Position numbers and translations under genes: made by a program. A stretch of DNA of 64,000 nt from Tyto alba. Its lineage: Eukaryota > Chordata > Aves > Strigiformes > Tytonidae. How positions within the stretch are numbered: the stretch's first letter is position 1; the number at the start of each line of letters is the position of its first letter. Shown here piece by piece: positions 1 through 11,109 of the stretch. The notes beneath the pieces are model-generated. The model did no database searches, had not been told where the DNA came from, and saw only the letters and a program-made list of their open reading frames with translations. Location of the stretch: contig NW_024881272.1 in the NCBI RefSeq assembly GCF_018691265.1, positions 20,325,323 through 20,389,322 on the forward strand. The letters are read 5' to 3'.

Positions 1-10
1 GTGGGGGTGT

Positions 11-144
11 CCCATGCCAGAGCAGCTCAGGAAGGGCTGCAGCCGTGGGAGGGAATCCAGTCGGAGGAGGTTAGTGACCCATGACGGAGCAGTGTGGGGA
101 ACGCTGCGGCCCATGGGAGGAGTTCAAGTCGGAGAAAGTTTGTG
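11..144 (+). repeat. 67-bp imperfect tandem duplication inside LTR-1
   Basis: Two diverged units begin with CCCATG at 11 and 78 and run through gagcag, ggctgc/cgctgc, gtgggagg/atgggagg and tcggag in the same order. LTR-2 has only one unit at the matching place (about 31661-31725), so the duplication is a difference between copies. Confidence 0.75.
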
Positions 145-401
145 GAGGACTGTCTCCTGTGAGAGGGGGACCACGATGGAGCAGGGTGAAACAAGTTTTG
201 GACACTCCCCCCACCGAACATGAAGGAAGTGGCAGCACTGACTGCACCCCCCATTCCCTGCCCCTGCGCCACTGGGGGAGGAGGTAGAGATATTGGGAGC
301 AGAGCTGAGCCCGGGAAGAAGGGAGGGGTGGGGGGAAGGTGTTCTCAAGATGTGGCAATGCTTCTCACTGTCCTACTCTGCTATGTGTTGTTAGTGTCTG
401 T

Positions 402-407
402 AATAAA
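402..407 (+). promoter_or_regulatory. LTR-1 polyadenylation signal AATAAA
   Basis: The canonical hexamer lies in the context 'ctgtaataaatg', which is also found at the equivalent position of LTR-2. It probably marks the R region of the LTR. That the signal is used is inference. Confidence 0.6.
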
Positions 408-640
408 TGTATGTTCTTTTTTTCTTCCCCTAACGAGTCTGCCTTTTGCTCGTGATCATAAAAGGGGGATTTTCCCCCATCCCAGTCCTATCTCAAACCC
501 CAATCCTGGCTCTCTGTCCCTTCTCATTGCCAGAAGAGAAGGGGGAGAGAGTGGCTGTGTGGTGGTTGGCTGCCAACCAGGCTCAAACCATGACAAGAGG
601 GAAGAACTGAGTAAAAATCTAAGACTGTGTACAAGTGATT

Positions 641-677
641 AAAAAAAAAAAAAAAAAACAAAACAAAACCAAAAAAA
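641..677 (+). repeat. Poly-A tract grading into CAAAA-type repeat
   Basis: An 18-base A run is followed by caaaacaaaacc and a second A run, about 45 bp downstream of the LTR-1 end. It could be a decayed retroposon tail, but no source sequence is recognised upstream. Confidence 0.9.
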
Positions 678-3196
678 TCATTTATGCTCTTACTGTGTGA
701 CTAGGTAAGGCTAAATGTTTGATTTTTTTCGTCCTTGAAGGTGCCAATGTCTTAGAGTGATGGAAAAATACAGATAAAACATCTACCTGTACAAGATTAG
801 ATTCTGACAGGGCCCTGCTAATGCAACTTTAGTGTTTTATCCTGCTCTTCTAATTTGGCAAAGATCTCCATTGATTATATTAATTGGTAGTGAATCTGCA
901 AGCAAATTATGCCTTCTCCCTTTGGGCTGCCTCAGCTTCAGAGGGAGAACCCAGGTTATGCTCACACATGTCCTGAGCCCAGCTTTCACCATCAAGTGGA
1001 AAAAAAGTTGATCACAGCACCTGCTTAGTGTTGTGTGCCCAGGCACCAGGCAACAGCATGCAAGTCCTAGCCTCTCCGCACTTCGCTGATGAGTAACTGA
1101 GTCGAGTTCAGTCCTCACTTTCCAGTTCAGATTCCCGCATTTTTATTAACCTAAGTGTAATGGCCACAATAACCTGGATTGTCATAGATCACATTAAATT
1201 ATAGCTTATATGCCTGGTGCCAAACTTACGTACAGAGGTATCAACAGATTTTGGTATCTTTCTGAACTAAAGATTATTTTGGCAATTAATAAATGTTGTT
1301 AGACATTTACTATCATGTTTTACAGCTTCAAAACATATGACACAATATTCCTTAACACTTTAATGGCCCTAAATATCCGTAGCTAAGCACTTGATTTAGA
1401 CTCAGTAAGTTACTGTATGTTAAATAAACACAAATTCAAGAGAATAAATTTATTTAGTCAAATTGTTTTTTTCATTTGCATCTGTGCAACCTCACTGAAT
1501 TCACTACAGTACATCTAAGGACACAATTTGGGCAGTAATTTAACAAATCTTCCTATGTAGTAGAGCTGCTAAACCTCAGTAAAAATACTTTAATAATCAA
1601 TTGCTATTTAATTAACATGCAATTGCTGTCTTAGTAAATCTAAATTAAATCCCCATTTTAGCCACTTAATTCAAAGTGTAAATTAACATTCTCTATTGAT
1701 AAGTAGTATTATAATAGGCTTTCTATCCTGAGTTGAAGAAAAAAATCAATTGTTTCAGTATAGAATTAATCACATATTTCTAATGCAGTGTAAATTCCTT
1801 GTACCTTCTCTTGGTGCAGTATATCTGTTCTTGATCAGAACATCATGGTAAGGGGACAGATTGCATTTCCCCTTCCTAGGTTTCACAAGGAGGACTGCAG
1901 TACCTACTCATTCCCTTCAAAATCAATGAATACTGTAGGAAAGATGAAATAATAAAGTACAAAGAGTCTTTTGTCACAGTCTGAACTTTGGGCTGCTTTG
2001 GGCAGACATCCTGGGAGAGCTCTCCCTCCTCAACCCCCCTGCTGTGCAGGGAGTAAAGGAGATCTGATGAGGATTGGTGAAGGGAGAAATAAGCTAAAAT
2101 GTGACCAAGGATGAGAAAGAAAATGAGGTGTATTAGACAGACAGTAAAGAAAGATGTGCAAAAACCACAACAATTAAGGACATGGGAGATGCTAGAGGAT
2201 TTTTTGAGAATAAAGGGCCAGGATAAATTTGCAAAGAGGGAGACTTGAGATTGGTGTATGCAGTGGGAAAGCAGAAATGCTATGTGCATTACCTCACATA
2301 CGGAACTCATGATGTGAACTAGTCATTGACTCTAAGGAATGCATTGACTACATCTACTGTGTCCTATCCACTCCCATGGATTTCAACCAAAGCCTGAGTA
2401 ATGTTAGAGAGTCACATATTTCAGCTATAGCCAAGACTTTCTGCTAAATCTGTCTCTTATAATGATGTCTCAGCAGGACTCGGCTTCGTTCTTCTGTCAC
2501 TGATCGGAGAAAATCCAATCGAAGCAAATTGGAGCCAATTGGTGTTTCCATTATGCAGTGGCAGGAGAATTGAACTCATTGTCACTAAGGATATATCAGT
2601 ACTTCCTATTAATGTCAGTTTTCAGTTTTATAACATTTTGTTAAAAGTTCCCTCGGGCTGTATTCGCTATACAGATTTTCAGAGAAGGAAGACATATTTT
2701 ATATTGAGAGCTCATTTGGTTTATTGTTAAAGGATGCTTGTGTTCAGAACTTAAATGGATATTACTTTCACCAAGTGAAGACAATGTCTTCTTTATTGCA
2801 GCTACTGGTCTGTAAATTGACAATTTACCCAAATTTTCATTGGATAGTTTTATTCAGTTTCGGACCAATTTAATCAGAATTAATATTTCTTTGCTAAGCT
2901 CAATACTTGGCAATATAGTCATGCCTTATATTTTATAATAGATGACTTTTTTAATATTACATACTCTGTATTAATACCAAAATTCCATGTTTTGCTAGAA
3001 AAGGGCTATATTTTGCCATCGGGTATGAACATGCAACTTTTGATAATTTAAATAAAGGTTAAAAGGACAATTTCAAGCACTATAGATTTCTATTTGCCAT
3101 TTTTTCTCTTTATTATACTAAATGGATCCTCAAATGTCCTAGCCAGTTGTATTTTACAATTTTGAAAATGTATTACTTTGCCACAGTTCTACTTCG

Positions 3197-3234
3197 TTTT
3201 TTTTTTTTTGTTTGTTTGTTTGTTTGTTTTTTTT
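3197..3234 (+). repeat. Poly-T with (GTTT)5 microsatellite
   Basis: A 13-base T run is followed by five GTTT units and more T. It is a simple repeat. Confidence 0.95.
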
Positions 3235-4100
3235 ATATATCTGTCTTGATTGCAGTCATTATTATTATTTCTTGCAGTGTTTATTTATGATGTCATTTTA
3301 GCTTAAGGCTAGTGTGGTATAATCATTCTGTCTTAAGCATCATTTTTCCCTATGGCATGAACATAGCGAACAGTACAAATTACAGATTGGAAATGTTGCT
3401 GATGTTCAGTTTAGCAACAATAGAAATAAGTTTATGGCATCCTCTCATGGTGAGCTCTTCCAGGTGTTTTTCTCCTCCCAGACTTGCTGATGTAAATCAA
3501 GAGTAATACCATTTATTCTAGTTAAATATGGTATTTCTCAGTGAGGAGATTCTGCTTTCTAAAACAACAGTCTGTCCAGACAGACCTTCATGGGGCTTGT
3601 GCCATATTGTTCTTCACACAGAAATATAATTGCTGGAAGTGGTCCCCTTTGCCTACAATTTTGCCACTGTCTGAGTGTATTTGGCATGTCACAAAGTCCT
3701 GTTGTTCCCAGGGAAGCAGGAATGCATCCAAGAGCTAGAACACAAGGGACACAAGCACTGTTTATTGTCTTTGCAACCTTCTTTCTTGTCTGCCTTTAAA
3801 GGCTAAACCCATAAACCGTAATGTCTTTGTTATTAAAATAGGAGTGAAATCTGAGTCTGTGTCATGTGTTTACACATGAAAGACCATCAGCTCAGCTCTG
3901 TAGTGATACCCACATAGTTTTCTTTGTTTCCTGCTTGCAGTAAAAGTCACTTAGACTCGAGAAGCTGATTCTCCACTTTCTTTGACTAGTTTCACCCTGT
4001 TTTGATTGCATTCTTTTGGAAATTGAGAGATTTGTTGCAGAGAATCCAAAATTGCATTGCAGACAATATGAAATTGAAAGGAACAGCTGATACACCAGGA

Positions 4101-4905
4101 GATTGTACTGTCATTTAGAGAGAACTCGACAGCCTGGAGAAATGGATCAACAGAAACTTAATGGAATTTTAAAAAGGTAAATGTAAAGCCCTATACCTAG
4201 GAGGGAATCAGTCCATGCCCTGATACAGTCTGAGTCTGACCAGCTGGAAAGGAGCTTTGTAGCAAAGACCCGGGGGTCCTGGTGGACACCAAGTTGACCA
4301 TTAGCCAGCAATGTTTTCTTGTGGTAAAGAAGGTCAACAGTCTCCTGGGCTGCATTAGGCAACATCTTGACAGGACATTGAGAGAGGTGATCCTTCCCCT
4401 CTACTCAGTCTTGGTGAGATGTCTGGAGTGCTTTATCCAGTTCTGGCCTTCCCACTACAAGAGAGATATGGACATACTGGAGAGAGTTCAGAAAAGGCCT
4501 AGGAAGATGATTTACTGTCTGGAACACGTCATATGAGGAGAGGCTGAGAGAGCTGGGGTTTTTCATCCTGAACGACAGAAGGCCTTGAGGGGGAGTGTCT
4601 TATGAATGTGTATAAATGACTGATGGGAGCCAGTGAAGAAGATGAAGCCAAGCTCTTCTCAGTGGTGCCCCATGAAAAAACAAGAGGTAATGGGCACAAA
4701 CTGAAATTCCATACCAATATAACCCCCCCTTTTCTATTGTGAGGTTGCCGGAGATTGATTTAGGAGTCTCCATCCTTGAAAGTATTCAAAACTTGAATGG
4801 ACATGGCCCTGAGCAACCTGCTTGGGTTGAGCCTGCTTTGAGCATCAGAGTTAGACAAGATGATGATCAGAGGTCCCTGCCAGCCTCAATGATTCTGTGA
4901 ATCTC
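4101..4905 (+). mobile_element. CR1 LINE 3' fragment (older copy)
   Basis: The segment reads as the 3' part of a CR1 non-LTR retrotransposon on the plus strand. Comparison inside this window supports this: blocks such as 'agccagcaatgt', 'cctgggctgcat', 'gagatgatt/gaggtgatccttcccct', 'ggctgagagagctggggttt' and 'gagcaacctg' recur in the same order in the CR1 at 33.9-34.5 kb. It ends at 'cagcctcaatgattctgtga', the CR1 3' terminus with its short tail repeat. It is 5'-truncated, as most CR1 copies are, and has a C-rich interruption at about 4723-4730. It has diverged more from the other CR1 copies than they have from each other, which suggests an older subfamily. The exact 5' boundary is uncertain by some tens of bases. 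Confidence 0.88.
4282..4536 (+). pseudogene. Remnant of CR1 ORF2 (region downstream of the reverse transcriptase core)
   Basis: An 84-codon open stretch whose translation includes LTISQQCFLVVKKVNSLLGC and an ILPLYSVLVRCLE segment. Its counterpart at 33.9-34.1 kb reads [20 protein letters not shown], showing common descent. In CR1 elements this is the C-terminal part of ORF2, after the catalytic reverse transcriptase motifs. Catalytic motifs are absent because the copy is 5'-truncated, so it cannot encode an active enzyme. The frame ends at a TGA right after the segment, and the following CR1 sequence is out of frame. Confidence 0.75.
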
Positions 4906-5284
4906 TTATCCATACTTCTGCTTACCAGATCTCAATATACATTCAGATCTTGCTTTCACAAAATATCCCACCATGACAATAAATTGCCTACATGCAGTAC
5001 AGTCTTCAACCATCTGTTCTTGTCAGGTAAACAGACACCCATATATGATGGACATGCCTAGACATTGTAAGGGCGTATATTAAATGTCAATATGGAATGA
5101 TATAGTCCTGCTGAGAGTTCTGTAGCATTGCAGAATTATTTTTTTTTTTTTTGTAGATCAGCCTTTTACCAAAATATTCCTCTACACTAATACATTTTGC
5201 TAGCATACAATAGATACCTTCACTGGAGGTACTTTTGCAAGATATCCATGTGCATTCATGTACCCCTTTTTGGGAACATAAGCT

Positions 5285-5310
5285 CAGAATCTAGCTTCTG
5301 CTAGATTTTG
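5285..5310. repeat. Short perfect hairpin (11-bp stem, 4-base loop)
   Basis: AATCTAGC (5288-5295) and GCTAGATT (5300-5307) are exact reverse complements around a TTCT loop. The stem extends outwards by three more pairs, one of them G-T. No T-run follows and no known function is attached to it. Confidence 0.7.
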
Positions 5311-5993
5311 TAGCCTGTCATGCACCAGTCTATGATTTTTATCCCCTGGCCACAGTGACAGAATGACTTCACACACCAGTCTTTGTTTCATTTCTGCAAA
5401 GACTTAAATTCTCCATTCTCACTTCCAACAGGCCTCATTTTATCTCAAATTTTAAGCTAATAAGACATCACTTATTTTTAGTGAGTCTTTTTTTTTTTCA
5501 AGAGTTTTAGCTCTTTTCAAGTTTATTTTGTGAGATTGTTTTCTTTGAGTATTTTTTTGTAAATAGCTGGGATTCTGTAGTTATCTTGAAAAAACTTCAT
5601 TTGTTAGCATCTAATTCACAAAACAGAAGCTGTTTGTTAGTTTTGAACAGGCATAGACACCACATAGAACCTATTTTAATGTATTCAGTGGTATAAGCAG
5701 AATCCTAAAAAATAGATCTTTTCCAGTGCAAATACTTGTCTTCATAAATTCAGGATTTTCTTTCCATGAGAATTTGCAGATACATCTTTTAAAATCACAA
5801 ACATCCCTCCTCCTAGCCCTGTTTGTTAAAATATTAAGAAGTTAATAAACACAAATTTAAGCATACTAATTTAAAAATATGAAATAACTTTTGCAGAGAC
5901 GCTTCTTCATTATTTGCTCAGTTCTAATTTGGACTCTACCACCAAGACATGAGCTGGACCCCTAACTCATTTTAAATAAATTACTGAACAAAC

Positions 5994-6055
5994 GATAATG
6001 ACTCTTGGTCATTATCAGCATGGACTAAATTCATGCTGGTTTTCATCAGATGAAA
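5994..6055. repeat. Three consecutive dyad-symmetric sequences
   Basis: GATAATGAC/GTCATTATC (5994-6002 and 6008-6016, 5-base loop), CAGCATG/CATGCTG (6016-6022 and 6032-6038) and TTTCATC/GATGAAA (6041-6047 and 6049-6055) follow one another almost without spacing. All arms are perfect. Function unknown. Confidence 0.7.
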
Positions 6056-6519
6056 GACTGTGTCACACTACAATTCCCTTGAGCCATCCAGTCCCTCAGC
6101 TATCAGCAGCACTTTAATTTTCTCTTAGAGACAGTATAATGTGAGCACTCAGCCTGGTTCACTCAGAAAATGTGGTAATTTTTCATACTTTCAAACGCAG
6201 ATGTTCTACCAAGTTTCATCCAGAGAGGCTAAATCTACATTTTAAAGCAAGGACACCCTAGATGTTACTTTTGAAATAACATACAACATGGCACAAAGAA
6301 ATAAATGAATATAATTGTGTTAACAAAAGTTATAAATCAGACCCAGGAGACAAGAATAACAAAATAAAAGTGAAAAATTCACCTTTTAATTACAGTGGTG
6401 AAGCCTCAGAGATTGTGAAAACATTCATTTTTATAATTCTGATTTATGTAGTCCTTACAGGAGAATTTGCTAAACATCTCTCTTGAATATAATCTTGTAG
6501 ATGGGAAAAATTTTGTGTG

Positions 6520-6541
6520 TTTTTTTTTTTTTTTTTTTTTT
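6520..6541 (+). repeat. Poly-T tract
   Basis: About 22 uninterrupted T, preceded by a short GTGTGT. No retroposon body is recognised next to it. Confidence 0.95.
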
Positions 6542-8267
6542 AATTCTCACAAATTATATAATATAATTCTAAGAAAACACTTACTGTCAGGAACACATTT
6601 TATGTGCAGAAATCAGATGGCAGGCCTTTAAAGAAAAACATTTAGCGAGATATATTTTTTTTAAAGGTCAGACTTAAATATTTCTATTCTTTCCTTTTTC
6701 ATTATCTGAACATAATATTTTTTCCTTTTCTAGATTTTGCTTATTATTATTACACCATAAATCTTCAAAATGTGTGTTCCTAGTCTCCAGGAAAATTTGA
6801 AAATTTCCTGAAGATTTGTGTACTGTTAATATTTTTGTGTATCTGGAGGTTGGGAGAAAAAGAAACATCAAGCTGTTTTTATGACTGTTGCCAACAAAAC
6901 TAGTCAGGGTTATGTTCCCAGCACCTGTTTCACCATTGCCCTACAAACTGTAGGGGCAAACAGTAGGCACAGCGGTTACAAAGAGGGAGCTGCAGGTTTT
7001 TTTCCTGAAGAAACAGAAGTTAAGTAAAACCATAGGGGATAAACCTGAACTAAGAATATTTGGGTGTCCTACTGCAGACTTGTAGGAATAGGCCTGCAGA
7101 TAATGAATGTGTCTACAAGCGTAGGGGGTTGTGTTTAAACATCACGCAGTTTACTGATTGATGTAGACAGAGACTTAATGGGGAAGTTTGACTCTTTAAG
7201 TTCATGTTTAGTCTTCTCACTAGTCTACATAATGTCACTGTTAAACTTGTCACAATTCTTTGCAGATATGTCTCTGAAATGTTGCCAGCACTTTACAAAA
7301 AAGATTAATATCTCCTTCCCCTTTGCATGAGCTGTCTTGAGAAAAATAGTTAACATATTTGCTCTTCTTTCAAGTAGATTTTATCTTGCCCTATATAGAA
7401 ATATCATGAGACTTGAACAAAGGATATCCATATACTATATAAGAAATACATATCAGTTTATTAATGTGCTTGTGAATATATGACACTTTAGAAGTAGTAG
7501 AACTGTGATTCAGTTTCTCAAAAGAAAATGATTCAAGGTAGCAGGTCCTAATATATTTTTCTCCGAAGAAATACCTCCAGGTAAGGATAATATACAGATT
7601 TCCACGTAAATCCTGACATCCTTAGCTCAGTAAGTTTGGTTTGCACACTATCCTTAAAAGCTGGGGAATGCAGAGAAAGCTGAAGTTTGATGCAACCTGG
7701 AAAACCCAGTGAGTTTCTTGTTGCAACTTCTCATTTCTCTTACGTGTCCTTCATGGCACTGTGGATGCCACCTTCTTCAGAAACAGTTTGCCTATGGCAA
7801 ACCTGGTTACCAGAACATCCCTAGGTGTCTAATCTAAATCTGAGATTGGCCTGCAGAGACCCACTAACAGTACACACAAGATGTTTAAAGCCTTACCAAG
7901 CTTGGTCTGACTCTTTCTCTGTTAAATACAGCTGATGTAGCTAGTGTCTGGTAGGCAATGTAGGGAAGCAGCTGATGCAATAAGATGCTTAACATTGTTT
8001 TAGAGCTAGAATCACAAATTCATGTGGTACTTTGGTCCTACAAAACCCGTAAGGAAGCTTCTGTGTGTTTTTTTGAGAAGGATGGGATGGAAGAACCTTA
8101 AAATTAAGAGAAATCTATAGGTCAAAACTACTTATGATGGATGTCATGCCAGATGAACATGTGGAAAACATTAGTTACTCTTTTCTCACTTTGTATATAA
8201 CTTTACTTTTTGTACAGAATTTTACTGAATCATGTCATTACAGATGAAAATATGTCTTATCTCTTTC

Positions 8268-8282
8268 AAAAAAAAAAAAAAA
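8268..8282 (+). repeat. Poly-A tract
   Basis: A 15-base A run with no recognised retroposon upstream. Confidence 0.95.
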
Positions 8283-11109
8283 GATGATTGAATGCAAAGA
8301 CTTCTATTGTCTATAGCAACAATTTTTGCTAATGTTTTTTTCAGGATCATATTATAATATTTATTTGGCTGTGGGTAGAGGTAATAATAGAGGAAAAACT
8401 ATCAGAGCATTGTCAGACAAGGTATATTTTTATTTTTTTTTCACTGAACTTAAATTGGGAAGTAAAAGAGGTCAAACATTGCTGGTAAGATTTTTGACTA
8501 CATCAAAGTCACTGCTGTAGCTTCATTGTCTTCATCAAGACGTGTATGTACTATATTTTCCTATTTACCTGTGAAGTTCATCAGACAGAAAAGGTGGGCT
8601 GATAAATAAAAAAAAAAATGGGTTTTAGACCTCCTTTAAGAAAATGAAAATTGGAAATATGTTATGGATTAATCTCATTTTGTAAAAGCACCATAACTTT
8701 CAGTTTTAGCTTTAGATTTTTCAGTTTGCTTTCAAAAATGTGGAAAAAAATTGTAGTTTTGTAATTACTTCAGTGTTTTTTTCACAGTTAAAACTATTGA
8801 GCTACCTAACAACATACCTTGAATATAGGAAGTAAGATTATATTTTCTTTAGTATTTAATTGTTCTATTATTAGGATTCTTTCCCTGTTTCAAAATGCAG
8901 AAAATTCTAAGGTTTTTTTGAAAGTAAACTACATTATTTTAATGCATAAATTTACTTAAGCCTCAATGAGTTACTCTGACTTGTAAGGCTTTTACTTTTC
9001 CAGTTGCAAGCAATAATGATACTGTAAAGATATTCCATTTGAGAAAATATTTAAATAAACTTTCTTCATCCAAAAATGAGATGCAGCATATTTACATTTT
9101 TATTTGATGAAGCCTGTTCCTGCTATCTTTGTTCTTAATTTGGTCTCAAAAGAATTAGTAGTAAGAGGAAAAATAGTCTGTAAATATGTATGAAATCAAA
9201 TTTAGAGGGTAGGCTAAAAGGTATTGACTGCCAGCAGTGCTAAACGGCAGGAGGGAAAATTTCCTCCATAGTTTTCTTCTTGGCTGGAAACACATTGCCT
9301 TCCATCTAGATTATTTAATCCTCAAAATGCACATCAAAGCTTCTCATCGGGTGGTGTATGTCTTTACAGGCAGTTGAATGTCAAAGATCTAGCTTAAAGA
9401 TTTTTGAAAAATGTAAAACATAATAGATCCCAGATAATAACACAGCAGTGAAGCTCCTGTACTCTTCCTTCTAGCGAAGTACTGGTATCACAGGTTGTAG
9501 CTAATCTTTGTGGCAATAGGAAGAGCAAATTTCCTACATGAGAATTTGTGACATCCATCCAACAGATAGAAATAAAATGATCAAGTCATGTTACTGGACT
9601 AATATTAGCTTGTTAACAATTCCCTTCTCTCTTTACACTTGTGGCTTGCCAGAACAATAGGCTGTGAGTTATCTCACTCCTCCAGCCCAATTAGACAGTG
9701 GAAAAATGTATGTAAAATATGTATGAAACATTTTCCTCTTGTATATTCTTAACAGGATGCAGGCTTCAACGCTGTCCCTCTAATTTAGTTCAGTCTTTGG
9801 CAAGAGCTGATTACTTCTAAGGATTGCATCAATTCTCGTGAATGATTATCCTATTCTTAGGGAGTACCTTTAAAACCTTTTAAACAATTTTGTTTTGTAT
9901 TTCTGAGCTTGAATTTTGCTCTGACATGAGTACATAAAATAGCCAGGCATTTGTAAGGAGTCCTGCCAGGAGAGACTGCAGAAATGTGGTAGCTGGAGTG
10001 TTTCGCTTTTTAGTGCTAACCCTATCACAGGAGTAGGGCTTACCCCACAGCAGCTGCCCAAATAGAAGGGGAAAAAATAAAGATGAGTGAGAATTAAACA
10101 GAGCCTTTTCATTCTGCAATGAAGATTCCCTGTTCTTTCTTTTTACATTAGAGTCTCCTTCCTCTTTATTTGTTTAAATACAAGTGATACAATATTTCCT
10201 ATAGATGGCTCAGCTGTGACACAGAAATGAGGTAGCATTGATGAATACTCAGGGGTTTCATTTCACACCTGTTTAAGACAGCCTTATTTTTTAAAATCCT
10301 GAATAGTCTTGTTCCCATCTCTATCCATGACCTTCCCTTTCTTTTTTTCTAGTTATCCTCTACTTGTAGCAGTTTTTCTTTCCAGTAATCTTATCTCTAG
10401 AAGTGCAAAAGCACTCTGTTTCTTCTACCTGGAATTTCTACTTTATCACCTTTCTGTCTTTCCAGACCTCATTGTTTTCCATAAATTTTAATTTCCAGGC
10501 AATTGTGACACCCAACATATTTTAATCTCTCAAGACAGTCATCCCCTCATCATGCCCTTATTTCCTCCCTCCTTCTATTGTGTTTTAAGTAATACTCTTC
10601 TGTTAACTGACATATTCAAACACAATTTCTATTTCTGTTAAAGTAACAAAGATTTAGCCTAGCTTTATCTCATCAGAATTTGTCTGGCCTTTTGGTGGCT
10701 GTAGGGCTTTAGTGATATTTATGAGGGAAAGTTAAAACACTGCAAAGGGAAGTATTTGACAGAGTTAAGGCCCCTCTCCCTTCCTTGGCCCAATCTTAAT
10801 TGTTTTAATTGTGATATGAGGTTGGGGAACAGCCATGTAGGCCTCCCACCTCTAGAATAGCCACTTCTTTCCTATCATTTGTTACTGGTTTTTAATTCTA
10901 TTTCTCCAACCAAAAAATAGTAATTCATCAGTTTAAGAGGACTTCAAAACATATCCTCACTGGTTCACTTCTGCATTTCTCTTCCTCTTCATTTTAATCT
11001 GTGGTCTTCAGAAGCATTCATCAGTATGCCATGTGGTATTTCAAGAATGTCCAAATACATTCCAACAGTTAACGTCTGTTGGCTTCCTCTGTGTAGTTCA
11101 TGGGTTTTG

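Larger units (their letters stand above)
1..595 (+). mobile_element. LTR-1: 3' part of an ERV-type LTR, truncated by the window edge
   Basis: This segment aligns by eye along its length with the right half of the LTR at 31172-32181, so it is the R/U5 end of the same LTR family on the plus strand. It carries the same blocks (agagcagctc, gagaaagtttgtggaggactg, ctgtgagagggggaccacga), a polyadenylation signal AATAAA at 402-407 at the equivalent place, and ends at CTCAAACCATGACA (582-595), the 3' terminus that also ends LTR-2. Unlike LTR-2 it holds a 67-bp tandem duplication (11-77 and about 78-144). It is GC-richer than its surroundings. The 5' end lies outside the window, so it could be a solo LTR or the 3' LTR of a provirus lying to the left. 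No target duplication can be tested. Open frames here (for example 220-642) look incidental. The named repeat family is not assigned. Confidence 0.85.
596..4100. other. AT-rich unique sequence, no gene seen
   Basis: The segment holds a poly-A/CAAAA tract (641-677), a (GTTT)n tract (3197-3234) and otherwise ordinary AT-rich sequence. The longest open frame is 1876-2310 on the minus strand (144 codons). It has a hydrophobic middle part but no recognisable domain, and I treat it as chance. No splice-flanked exon or RNA gene was recognised. Confidence 0.6.
4906..11109. other. AT-rich unique sequence, no gene seen
   Basis: No convincing coding or RNA gene. It contains T runs at 5139-5152 and 6520-6541, an A run at 8268-8282, a clean hairpin at 5285-5310, and three consecutive dyad-symmetric sequences at 5994-6055. 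Open frames here are all under about 80 codons and share no pattern with known proteins. Confidence 0.6.

Noticed and set aside
220..642. 140-codon open frame (plus)
   Set aside because: It runs through LTR-1 and past its 3' end into unique DNA, so it cannot be a conserved protein of the element.
641..677. Poly-A tail of a processed pseudogene
   Set aside because: The sequence immediately upstream is the LTR end and about 45 bp of unrecognised DNA. No transcript-like body or matching target duplication was seen.
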